The notes under the pieces: model-generated
Seen by the model: the letters and a program-made list of their open reading frames with translations, nothing else
The model's database searches: none
Told to the model about the DNA's origin: nothing
In this document: piece by piece, positions 51,666 through 57,561 of the stretch
Position numbering within the stretch: position 1 is the first letter of the stretch
Layout: each line of letters opens with the position of its first letter
Translations under genes and position numbers: made by a program
Assembly (NCBI GenBank): GCA_017630155.1
Contig: JAGBVU010000009.1
Coordinates: 1 to 57,561 of the forward strand
DNA length: 57,561 bases
From: Bacteroidales bacterium
Lineage (GTDB): Bacteria > Bacteroidota > Bacteroidia > Bacteroidales > UBA932
Direction of reading: 5' to 3'

Positions 51666-51698
51666 CAAAGATACAGAGAATAATTCTAATAATCCAAA
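51666..51698 (-). promoter_or_regulatory. Leftward early promoter with inner palindrome
   Basis: Read leftward, TTTG (51698-51695), 21 bases, TATCTTTG (51673-51666) is a good promoter for the Cro-like gene and the early operon. The perfect palindrome AGAATAATTCT (51678-51688) lies between the boxes, and related AATTATT sequences follow to 51726. These may form a second operator class for CI or Cro. Confidence 0.75.
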
Positions 51699-51779
51699 CT
51701 TTTCCTGAATTATTTTCTAATTATTTTTGCGAAAAAGTGTAAGTAATTGATTTTCAAATTAGAATTAAACTCGGTAATT

Positions 51780-52448
51780 ATGAGCGAAACTAAAGAAAGA
51801 TTGCTCCAATTTTTGCGTTACAAGAAACTGGGGCAGCAAAAGTTTGAGATCTCTATCGGAATGAGTAACGGATGGGCAAACAAAGTGGGAGATAGTATTA
51901 GAGAAAACACACTACAGAAAATCAAAGAGGTTTACCCAGAACTTAATATAGCCTGGCTGAAAAGCGGTGTAGGTGAAATGCTGATCACTGGAGATAGTGA
52001 GGGAACTCTGGAAACTCCAGGAGATAGCGAAACAAGCGAGGAGATCACTGCAAAGCTGATACCCTTGCTTCCAATAGCAGCCCAGGGAGGCAGCTTGAAT
52101 GATTTTGTAGTATCTGTTAAGGAGAGCGATTGTGAAAAGGTTGTATCACCGATCAGAGGAGCAGATTTCGCCATGCCGATCAGTGGTGATAGTATGGCTC
52201 CAGAATATCCTAACGGATCTCAGATCTTTATTAAGAGAATCAACGAAAAGGCTTTCATAGAGTGGGGTAAGGTTTATGTGCTTGATACCTGTAACGGTGT
52301 TGTCGTGAAAGTCCTGGTACCCTCTCAAAAGGATGGATATGTGCGATGTGTTTCTATAAACACAGATCCTATTTTCGCTCCGTTTGAAGTAGCCTGGGAG
52401 GATATACACGGAGTTTATAGAGTTTTGCTTTGTATGTCTGTAAAATAA
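51780..52448 (+). CDS. CI/LexA-like phage repressor with S24 peptidase domain
   Basis: The ATG at 51780 (MSETKERLLQFLRYKKLG) is preferred over the upstream one. The 222 residues have an N-terminal helix-turn-helix (GQQKFEISIGMSNGWANKVG) with the YPELNIAWLKSGVGEML phrase that follows such domains, and a C-terminal S24 domain with the Ser in ISGDSMAPEYPNG (about 134-146) and the Lys in VVKVLVP. RecA-stimulated self-cleavage between the domains (Ala-Gly bond AAQGG region) would induce the prophage. Keeps lysogeny, probably by binding the 17-bp palindromes. Confidence 0.92.
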   Translation: MSETKERLLQFLRYKKLGQQKFEISIGMSNGWANKVGDSIRENTLQKIKEVYPELNIAWLKSGVGEMLITGDSEGTLETPGDSETSEEITAKLIPLLPIAAQGGSLNDFVVSVKESDCEKVVSPIRGADFAMPISGDSMAPEYPNGSQIFIKRINEKAFIEWGKVYVLDTCNGVVVKVLVPSQKDGYVRCVSINTDPIFAPFEVAWEDIHGVYRVLLCMSVK

Positions 52449-52753
52449 TGCTTATGTGGTGGATATTCTTATTACCTATAGCAGCTATCATTCTGGGTGC
52501 TATAATCAAGGCTTTTGGCACAACACCAAGCCAGGAACTGAATAACAAGTTTGTAGAACTGGGTACGCTTACAGGAAAAACCTACAGCGAAATAGTAAGC
52601 GTGGTTGGTGAGCCTAATTCCAAAGATTGCATAGGAGATACGATCCTATGCCAGTGGATCCAGTCAGCATATCATATCGGATTGCTGTTTGATTCAGATA
52701 TGATATGCCTGGGAGTAAATAACGAAACAAAAATAGATGAGAATTTGATATAA
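52448..52753 (+). CDS. Membrane-anchored SmpA-like protein
   Basis: The ATG at 52448 overlaps the repressor stop (TAATG). 101 residues: a hydrophobic N-terminal helix (MWWIFLLPIAAIILGAII) and a domain with LTGKTYSEIVSVVGEPNSKD and LCQWIQSAYHIG, the pattern of SmpA/BamE-like folds. Expressed with the repressor in the lysogen. A surface role such as exclusion of related phages is an inference. Confidence 0.7.
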   Translation: MLMWWIFLLPIAAIILGAIIKAFGTTPSQELNNKFVELGTLTGKTYSEIVSVVGEPNSKDCIGDTILCQWIQSAYHIGLLFDSDMICLGVNNETKIDENLI

Positions 52754-52944
52754 TGGAAAAGTATTACAGAATGGTGATCAACCTCTACAAAGAGGCTATC
52801 AATGAAAATTACCAGGTAAATTCTGATAGAATCCTGGAGGTAAGAAAAGAGATAGCTTGTGCCATAACAGAGGCAAAGGTAACAGGCACCAGCTACTCAT
52901 ACCTGGAGGAGCTACTGAATGATATTGACTATTTGAACAAATGA
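52753..52944 (+). CDS. Small helical protein, 63 aa
   Basis: A 63-residue helical protein (YYRMVINLYKEAINENYQVN) starting at the last base of the previous gene (TAATGG). Part of the repressor operon. Unknown function. Confidence 0.65.
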   Translation: MEKYYRMVINLYKEAINENYQVNSDRILEVRKEIACAITEAKVTGTSYSYLEELLNDIDYLNK

Positions 52945-53198
52945 ATACTACAGTGAGCAAACAGATTATGGAACGCTTCTATAGTGCCCTGGATGCCATT
53001 ATAGAGAGCAAAAAGATCAGAGGCGTAAACACCTACTGTAGGCTGTACGAAATAGACAGGAGAAACTTTATAGCCCAGAGAAAAGATCTTGATCGTGGCT
53101 GGTTTCAAGTTTCCTGGCTTCAACCTATGGTAAGGGAGTACGGAGTAAGTGCCAGATGGCTGCTTACTGGAGCTGGCAAAATGTTCGCAAAGGACTAA
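52941..53198 (+). CDS. Repressor-like DNA-binding protein, 85 aa
   Basis: An 85-residue protein with an N-terminal helical domain (SALDAIIESKKIRGVNTYCR, YEIDRRNFIAQRKDLDRGWF) and the closing phrase VSARWLLTGAGKMF, which in CI-like repressors follows the helix-turn-helix. It has no peptidase domain. Probably a second regulator made in the lysogen. Overlaps the previous gene by 4 bases. Confidence 0.72.
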   Translation: MNTTVSKQIMERFYSALDAIIESKKIRGVNTYCRLYEIDRRNFIAQRKDLDRGWFQVSWLQPMVREYGVSARWLLTGAGKMFAKD

Positions 53199-53205
53199 CA
53201 ACAAG

Positions 53206-53239
53206 AAAGGCGGTACCATATTTCAGGTATCGCCTTTTT
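53206..53239 (+). terminator. Terminator of the repressor operon
   Basis: AAAGGCGGTACC (53206-53217) and GGTATCGCCTTT (53226-53237) form a 12-bp stem with one G-T pair, 8-base loop, followed by T residues. Rho-independent terminator reading rightward. Confidence 0.9.
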
Positions 53240-53262
53240 CTATCTTTCCCCCACACCCCCTA

Positions 53263-53330
53263 TCTATATACTTATACTATAACCTTAATTATATATTTAT
53301 TCTTATATATATTATAGTGTATATGTATAG
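53263..53330. other. AT-rich tract next to the palindrome array
   Basis: About 68 bases with very few G or C and many TATA steps, with no open frame of note. It lies between the repressor-operon terminator and the first palindrome. As an easily melted segment beside ordered repeats it could be the unwinding element of a replication origin. The gap 53199-53554 holds this tract, the terminator and most of the array, but no gene. Confidence 0.5.
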
Positions 53331-53341
53331 CAGCTCAAAAC

Positions 53342-53616
53342 TTTTGCTTAGGCAAAATGGGTGCTTTTGCTTAGGCAAAACTATATTCAAACCAGATAAA
53401 GCCATTACTGATTATCAACACTTTACAAATTTTTGCTTAGGCAAATAATATACTTTTGCTTAGGCAAAACGCAAAACAGGCATTTTTACCAGTATGCCAC
53501 TATTGATTTTCAGCGAGTTATAAAAATTTGCTTAGGCAAAACACCCTTATTTGCTTAGGCAAATGTTTTGCTCACCCTTTTGCTTACCTTTTTGCTTGAA
53601 TTTTGCTTAGGCAAAT
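53342..53616. repeat. Array of paired palindromes (TTTTGCTTAGGCAAAA)
   Basis: Seven copies of the 16-base inverted repeat TTTTGC-TTAG-GCAAAA (outer A/T vary) start at 53342, 53365, 53431, 53454, 53526, 53549 and 53601. They come in pairs 23 bases apart; an eighth, damaged copy (TTTTGCTTACC) starts at 53578, again 23 bases before its partner. The last copies run into the 3' end of the integrase gene and encode its C-terminal tail. The ordered pairs point to protein binding. An origin, a partition site or a regulatory site of the integrase are the candidates. Confidence 0.9.
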
Positions 53617-54874
53617 ATATAGGCTCCTCTACTTTACCAAGTGAAAGCTGTACCAGATCCAGCACTTTCCTGTTTGCTTTATCTATCGGATCCCAGGATT
53701 TGCGTATATACATATCTGTTACCCTCATAGAATCATCCACATGGTTAAGGGCAGTGTGTACGGTGTACTTATCCACCTCTGCATCATTAAGGGCTATGGT
53801 AGCCCAGGAATGCCTGGCAGCGTAAAACTCCAGATCATCCACACCTACAAGCTCACCGATCTTTTTAAGCCCCTTGTTAATGGCAGCACTCAGCGTATCT
53901 AAACTGGAGTACATCTTATAGAACTTGAACACTCTTTCACCAGATGGATCCCTATACTTATCTACCAGTGCCTGGATCTCTGGCTCTATCTTGATGGAGA
54001 TCTCTGCCTTATCCACACGCCTCTCCTTTGTCTTTGTTCTCTGGTAGGTGATCCTGCCATCCTTGCAGTCCGTACAATTATACAGGTCTATAGCATTGAT
54101 ACCAACCAGGCAGAAGCTCAGCAGAAACATATCCCTGGCAAAGTTGAATCTATTGGTACCTGGTTGCATGATCTTTGAATACTCCAGGTTAGCTATCGCC
54201 TGGATCTGCTCAATAGTCAAAGCTCGTTTCCTGGGAGCTGGCAGCTTTGGAAAATCAATATGGTTGAATGGAGAGTTTGGAATCCTGATAATACCAGCAT
54301 CCTCATCGTTGAACTCCTTTTTAGCTCGGTTATGAATCGCCCTCATCCTGTTAAGGTAGTTGTGCTGTACATAACCCCTGGTAACATTCGGCTGCTTACC
54401 GATCCAGGCTATCCAATCATTCAGGAACTTTACCGTAATTTCTGAGATCATCACTTTCTCCCTACCCACGAACTTTACCAGCGATCTGATTGCAGTGATA
54501 TAACTGGCAGCGTTACCACCATGCCCAGAGGCTTTCAGTCCCTCAATCACTTTCCAGGTGTACGCCACTATATCCAGCTCAAACTTTTCCTGTTGGTCTG
54601 AGGTGATAAGATCCACCACCTGCTCCACGCTCATTGTCTTTAGCCTCTCACCGACACGATCACACCGATCACGATACTTTTTTATTAAATCATCCGTGAG
54701 GTCTATGTACTTTTGATTTTTCAGTTTCAGAGAGCGTGTAAGATCCTCCTTACTCACATACCATACTGTAGCCAGATACTTTTTCCGTTTGTTCTGGGTT
54801 ACTCTGATCTTAATGTTATAGGTGCCATCCTCCCTTTTCTGGTGAGCATACACCTCCGCTTTGAATGTAGCCAT
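53555..54874 (-). CDS. int: Tyrosine integrase
   Basis: The start is set at the ATG 54874-54872 (MATFKAEVYAHQKREDG), giving 439 residues; a -7 box TATCTTTG lies at 54917-54910. The N-terminal arm-type DNA-binding domain is followed by a SAM-like core-binding domain and the catalytic part with ARHSWA (second Arg), LNHVD (His) and the nucleophile in DMYIRKSW. The first catalytic Arg is not obvious (CLVGINAIDLYN), as in many Bacteroidales integrases. The tail after residue 410 is basic and derives from the palindrome array (PKQN, VSKRVSKTFA). It inserts the phage genome, probably at tRNA-Arg. Confidence 0.92.
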   Translation of the reverse strand: MATFKAEVYAHQKREDGTYNIKIRVTQNKRKKYLATVWYVSKEDLTRSLKLKNQKYIDLTDDLIKKYRDRCDRVGERLKTMSVEQVVDLITSDQQEKFELDIVAYTWKVIEGLKASGHGGNAASYITAIRSLVKFVGREKVMISEITVKFLNDWIAWIGKQPNVTRGYVQHNYLNRMRAIHNRAKKEFNDEDAGIIRIPNSPFNHIDFPKLPAPRKRALTIEQIQAIANLEYSKIMQPGTNRFNFARDMFLLSFCLVGINAIDLYNCTDCKDGRITYQRTKTKERRVDKAEISIKIEPEIQALVDKYRDPSGERVFKFYKMYSSLDTLSAAINKGLKKIGELVGVDDLEFYAARHSWATIALNDAEVDKYTVHTALNHVDDSMRVTDMYIRKSWDPIDKANRKVLDLVQLSLGKVEEPIYLPKQNSSKKVSKRVSKTFA

Positions 54875-54881
54875 CTGCTTC

Positions 54882-54899
54882 TGTAGAACTATTGTAGAA
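54882..54899. repeat. Left copy of 18-bp repeat, possible integrase arm site
   Basis: TGTAGAACTATTGTAGAA, containing GTAGAA twice, 11 bases apart. It matches 55191-55208 with one mismatch. It sits just upstream of the integrase start. Confidence 0.6.
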
Positions 54900-54942
54900 C
54901 TTTTCACCGCAAAGATAGCGGATTTTTGCGGATTTTGCGGAA

Positions 54943-54972
54943 CAAAAAAGCCCACACTTTGAAAGTGTGAGC
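54943..54972 (-). terminator. Terminator after the tRNA gene
   Basis: GCCCACACTTT and AAAGTGTGAGC (54950-54972) form a strong hairpin followed leftward by a run of T. It ends the tRNA transcript and separates it from the integrase gene. Confidence 0.85.
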
Positions 54973-54980
54973 TGAAAAAG

Positions 54981-55052
54981 TAGCTCCGATGAGAATCGAA
55001 CTCATATCCCAGGTTTAGGAAACCTGTGTTCTATCCGTTGAACTACAGAGCC
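54981..55052 (-). tRNA. tRNA-Arg (anticodon CCU)
   Basis: A full 72-base cloverleaf. Acceptor GGCTCTG pairs with CGGAGCT (two G-U pairs), D stem GTTC/GAAC, anticodon stem CAGGT/ACCTG with loop TTCCTAA (anticodon CCT), T stem ATGAG/CTCAT with loop TTCGATT, discriminator A. CCA is not encoded, as in Bacteroidota. Located beside the integrase, it is the likely attachment locus. Most attP sites hold only the 3' part of the tRNA; here the whole gene plus terminator is present. Confidence 0.93.
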
Positions 55053-55190
55053 TTACATATTTTTCTTTTTGTTTTTGCGTGCCCCAGAGTTTTTTGGTCT
55101 TAGAAAATCACCTATTCACCAGGTTAAGTGTTTAGGAAACTTTTATTTCAATTCTCTATATCAGCCACTTAGGGAGCTTTGTTGCAATTT

Positions 55191-55208
55191 TGTAGAACTA
55201 TAGTAGAA
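55191..55208. repeat. Right copy of 18-bp repeat, possible integrase arm site
   Basis: TGTAGAACTATAGTAGAA, the partner of 54882-54899. An inverted GTTCTACA occurs at 55380-55387. The two copies bracket the tRNA and its terminator, as arm-type sites bracket an att core. Confidence 0.6.
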
Positions 55209-55294
55209 TTTCTGCTATTTCTACGAAATCCCAGCCCCTCCGAAAAGGTAACTGGGATCTCTCTTTTGCAACACCGATTTTCAGATCGGTGCGA

Positions 55295-55325
55295 CAAAGG
55301 TATAACATTTTTTTGAAATGACAAA
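55295..55325 (-). promoter_or_regulatory. Leftward promoter upstream of tRNA-Arg
   Basis: TTTG (55325-55322), 19 bases, TACCTTTG (55302-55295) is an exact Bacteroides promoter. Directly after it is the hairpin CACCGAT/ATCGGTG (55272-55291), which contains the GCAACACCGATT motif. It can drive the tRNA. The remaining part of 55053-55392 shows no gene. Confidence 0.75.
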
Positions 55326-55330
55326 AAAGT

Positions 55331-55360
55331 AACCGCATGGGCTTCACAGCAGATGCGGTT
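55331..55360 (-). terminator. Terminator after the lysis operon
   Basis: AACCGCAT (55331-55338) and ATGCGGTT (55353-55360), 8-bp stem, 14-base loop, T-rich on both sides, so it may act in both directions. It ends the leftward lysis transcript. Confidence 0.8.
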
Positions 55361-55392
55361 TTTGAACAAAATAAAAGTTGTTCTACAGAAAG

Positions 55393-56001
55393 CTATTTCT
55401 TTTTTCGCCCTTTCAGCTCTATATATTCAGAGTACACTATCTTAGTGTGAGGGTTACTGCTTGTAATCTCTTGTCGGATCGCTTTGGTACCATACCTTAT
55501 AAACCAGAATTTCTTTGGTACCCTATGCACGACCTGGTAAAGTGTATCTACTGATTGTATGGATAGATCTACCGTACTATCAGGCATTATAATACCATCC
55601 ACCTTTACCCAGGGATCTTGCCACTTGATAGCTGGCAGCGTTGCAATCCTACTGGAATCCACATAAATTATACTATCTCTTATAACGGTCTTAATCTCTA
55701 CCTTTGTCTGCGTTGCAGTCGTTGTTGCTGCCTGTACACGCTTCAACTTGATATTAAGATCCTCAATCCTCTGGGTAAGCTCACCATTGTAAGCCTCCAG
55801 CTCAGCCTTGCTCAGCTCCAGCCTCTGTACGGAGGCAGCATTTCTGCCAGCCTCATCCTGATAGTATTGCACCTCCTCCATCAGAGCCTCCTGGTTGCCT
55901 GTCAGCCGTTCCTTTTCCTGGCGTAAATTACTGTTCACTCCCCATAGGGAGGCACACGCTACCGCCAATATAACGCACGCTATGCAAAGATACTTATTCA
56001 T
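55393..56001 (-). CDS. Membrane-anchored coiled-coil protein, spanin-like
   Basis: A 202-residue protein with an N-terminal membrane anchor (YLCIACVILAVACASLWGV), a long periplasmic coiled coil (residues 25-100) and a beta-rich end. The layout is that of inner-membrane spanins, and it is coded directly after the amidase with an 8-base overlap. Similar proteins are common in Bacteroidales phages. A lysis role is inferred from position and form. Confidence 0.65.
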   Translation of the reverse strand: MNKYLCIACVILAVACASLWGVNSNLRQEKERLTGNQEALMEEVQYYQDEAGRNAASVQRLELSKAELEAYNGELTQRIEDLNIKLKRVQAATTTATQTKVEIKTVIRDSIIYVDSSRIATLPAIKWQDPWVKVDGIIMPDSTVDLSIQSVDTLYQVVHRVPKKFWFIRYGTKAIRQEITSSNPHTKIVYSEYIELKGRKKK

Positions 56002-56587
56002 TGCTTTGGATGTACTTGATTATAGCCTCTACATGAGTAGCCACCACAGCATTTCTTCCCTCAGGAGAAACCAGATAGGCTACATCATCCTTGTTATCCA
56101 TAAAGAAATTCTCCGTAAGCACTGCTGGGCACTTTGTTTTTTTTAGCATATAGAAGCCAGCCTCCCAGTCAGGATCACCATCGGTAAGATCCTTTCTGAA
56201 TTTCCTGCCAGCAAATTGCTCCTCAGCTACCTGGTAGAAACAATCTGCCAGCTTATCAGCTTTGGTTTGTCCTATACTGGTGTAGCAGCTCCAGCCTTTG
56301 GCATTCATCCACTCACCGTTTCCAGCAGCGTTGCAGTGTATGGAAACCAGGATCACATTCTTTGTGCCCAGCCTACCACACACCTCATTTACACGCCTGG
56401 CTCTCTCTGCCAGTGCCACATCCGAGAACTCCATTACGATCCTTTCCGCATCGTACCCTCTCTGCCTGAGCTGAGCCACTACCTGATCGGCAATCTCACG
56501 CACATACAGGTATTCACGAAACTTGCCATCTGGAGAGCGTTTACCTGGTGTATTCTCTCCGTGTCCTGTGTCTATCAGAATTTTCAT
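55994..56587 (-). CDS. N-acetylmuramoyl-L-alanine amidase (endolysin)
   Basis: A 197-residue amidase_3-type enzyme: IDTGHGENTPGKRSPDG with the first zinc His, the Glu in REYLYVREIADQ, the second His in LVSIHCNAAGN and the catalytic Glu in AVLTENFFMDNKDD. It cuts the bond between MurNAc and the peptide in peptidoglycan. No signal peptide is visible, so it needs a holin or other route. Confidence 0.92.
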   Translation of the reverse strand: MKILIDTGHGENTPGKRSPDGKFREYLYVREIADQVVAQLRQRGYDAERIVMEFSDVALAERARRVNEVCGRLGTKNVILVSIHCNAAGNGEWMNAKGWSCYTSIGQTKADKLADCFYQVAEEQFAGRKFRKDLTDGDPDWEAGFYMLKKTKCPAVLTENFFMDNKDDVAYLVSPEGRNAVVATHVEAIIKYIQSNE

Positions 56588-57189
56588 CAGTCATTCATTT
56601 TGTGGTAAAAGTCAAGTTTGATTCTCTCATATACAGCAGATACATTGGTGTACGCTCTGCTGTTGTTAGGGGTTTCTGAATAAACCTCCTTTGTAACAAC
56701 CTCCTCTACCCAGTCTATCCACACAGGAGAGGTGTAGCTGGTGAGCCTCTTTCCCCTGTAGGTGTAGTAGTCAAATCGGCTGTTACGATCTTCGTGTAGG
56801 TTTATCAGCAGTGTACGGATCTTAGCTTTGGTAGCCTCCCTATCAATGATATGGTTTTCCTCCCTTACCTTTTTAATAATACGGCATACCTTTTCTACAG
56901 CGAAATCAAAATAGATTCCTGAGGTGTTCTTTATCCTGAGCTGGGTTTCTGGTCGTAAGCCCTCCGAAATATCGGTAAGCTGCTCATTCTGGCGTTTGGT
57001 TTCATTCAGAAGGTCTGTCATAATCTGCTTGTTATCGGTAATCATACCGTTAATGATAGACTTAAACCACTTGAAACAAGCGATCATTAGTCCAGCAGCC
57101 AGTACCAGGAAAAAAGCAGCAGTTATCACTGTCATACCAAGATCACCGATACCCTTAGCAATCTCTGTTACATTAGATACATTTTCCAT
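56587..57189 (-). CDS. Membrane protein of lysis module, possible holin
   Basis: A 200-residue protein with one clear membrane helix (TVITAAFFLVLAAGLMIACF, about residues 20-39) followed by a coiled coil and a helical soluble domain. Location directly before the amidase suggests the holin or a lysis regulator, but one helix and a large soluble part are unusual for a holin. Junctions with both neighbours are one-base overlaps. Confidence 0.6.
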   Translation of the reverse strand: MENVSNVTEIAKGIGDLGMTVITAAFFLVLAAGLMIACFKWFKSIINGMITDNKQIMTDLLNETKRQNEQLTDISEGLRPETQLRIKNTSGIYFDFAVEKVCRIIKKVREENHIIDREATKAKIRTLLINLHEDRNSRFDYYTYRGKRLTSYTSPVWIDWVEEVVTKEVYSETPNNSRAYTNVSAVYERIKLDFYHKMND

Positions 57190-57561
57190 TATCTGCTCCT
57201 CCTGTTTTTGCTTCGTTTGTAGAAATCAAAATTCTCTTTATCCTCCTGGGTGATAGGAGTGTTAGGAGAAAAGAACTTGAAACCGTACATAGTACCATAG
57301 CAGACAACCTTAATCACAGCACGGAAAGGAAATTTCCTGGCTGGGTTAGCTACTACCTCTTTCAGCTTTTTGCTGTCGGTGTAGAATGCTGATCGGTTGT
57401 GCCCCTCTCCATAGGCTATTAGTGTTCTTAGCCCATTCTCCGTTTGTCGCTCAGTCCACCCTGTAAACACTGTTACCTCATTGATAACAGCATCTACAGA
57501 GGTGTACTCACAATCAAACAGATCGTTGGAGGTTTCATTTTCTTCTACAAAATCCTCAATC
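57189..57561 (-). CDS. Junction-spanning hypothetical protein (start codon cut by contig end)
   Basis: The same gene as 1-143. In this copy only the first two bases of its ATG are missing at the window end. On the circle it has 124 residues and 375 bases. The C-terminal part (FPFRAVIKVVCYGTMYGFKF followed by TPITQEDKENF and a basic end RSKNRRSR) is alpha-beta and basic. It leads into the lysis genes. Function unknown. Confidence 0.75.
   Translation of the reverse strand, partial: IEDFVEENETSNDLFDCEYTSVDAVINEVTVFTGWTERQTENGLRTLIAYGEGHNRSAFYTDSKKLKEVVANPARKFPFRAVIKVVCYGTMYGFKFFSPNTPITQEDKENFDFYKRSKNRRSR

Noticed and set aside
53342-53616. Possible CRISPR array from regularly repeated 16-mers
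   Set aside because: Repeats are too short, spacers alternate between 7 and about 36-56 bases, no cas genes are present, and the repeats enter a coding region. The paired palindromic layout fits a protein-binding array.
57421-57561. Direct terminal repeats of a linear phage genome
   Set aside because: The overlap is exactly 141 bases, a usual assembler k-mer length, lies within a gene, and shows no sign of a packaging site.

Overview
The window is a complete, circularly assembled genome of a temperate, siphovirus-like phage (or its excised prophage). The last 141 bases (57421-57561) repeat the first 141 exactly, so the real circle is about 57,420 bp and one gene runs across the junction. The host is most likely a Bacteroidales bacterium. 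Several intergenic regions carry Bacteroides-type promoters (TTTG, 19-21 bases, TAnnTTTG), Shine-Dalgarno sequences are mostly absent, the tRNA gene lacks an encoded CCA end, and the integrase, the ParB-DUF4417 protein and the DGR target look like proteins of gut Bacteroidales phages. The host genus cannot be read from the sequence.

Layout. Minus strand, from the circle junction leftward: lysis genes (55393-57561: envelope-spanning coiled coil, amidase, membrane protein), then two small genes around position 1. At 531-3407 lies a diversity-generating retroelement (DGR): reverse transcriptase, template repeat (TR), and a C-type-lectin-like target with a variable repeat (VR1) at its end. From 3543 to 22087 is the tail and head block (tail tip, distal tail, tape measure, chaperones, tube, connectors, capsid, decoration, scaffold). 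From 22399 to 29828, on the opposite strand, a cassette of about 20 mostly small genes interrupts the late genes. It has its own promoters and carries an RNA polymerase alpha-CTD-like protein, a radical-SAM protein, an RtcB RNA ligase, an ADP-ribosylglycohydrolase and a small protein resembling a segment of the tape measure. The late block resumes at 29856-38699: MuF head protein with a C-terminal ADP-ribosyltransferase-like domain, portal, terminases, metallopeptidase and ParB-DUF4417.

From 38782 to 51592 runs a long minus-strand early operon: Cro-like regulator, SbcC-like ATPase, RecT, MBL-fold nuclease candidate, NinB-like protein, replication initiator and helicase loader, an adenine methyltransferase interrupted at a G8 tract, MazG-like, ASCH-like, ParB, DnaQ exonuclease and RuvC-like nuclease. 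Inside this early operon sits a second DGR target (45624-46259) with its own VR2. Every mismatch between TR and the two VRs (10 and 12) falls on a template adenine. At 51780-53198 is the lysogeny operon (CI/LexA-like repressor, a membrane protein and small genes). It is followed by an AT-rich tract and an array of paired palindromes (candidate origin or partition site), the tyrosine integrase, and a full tRNA-Arg(CCU) gene at a probable attachment site.

Regulation. A 17-bp palindrome near TGTGTTTGNCAAACACA recurs at promoters around the genome (3462, 22211, 22348, 26965, 36156, 38743, 51609), usually at a fixed distance from a TAnnTTTG box. It is a good candidate for one phage-wide operator that silences early, late, DGR and cassette transcription together in the lysogen.
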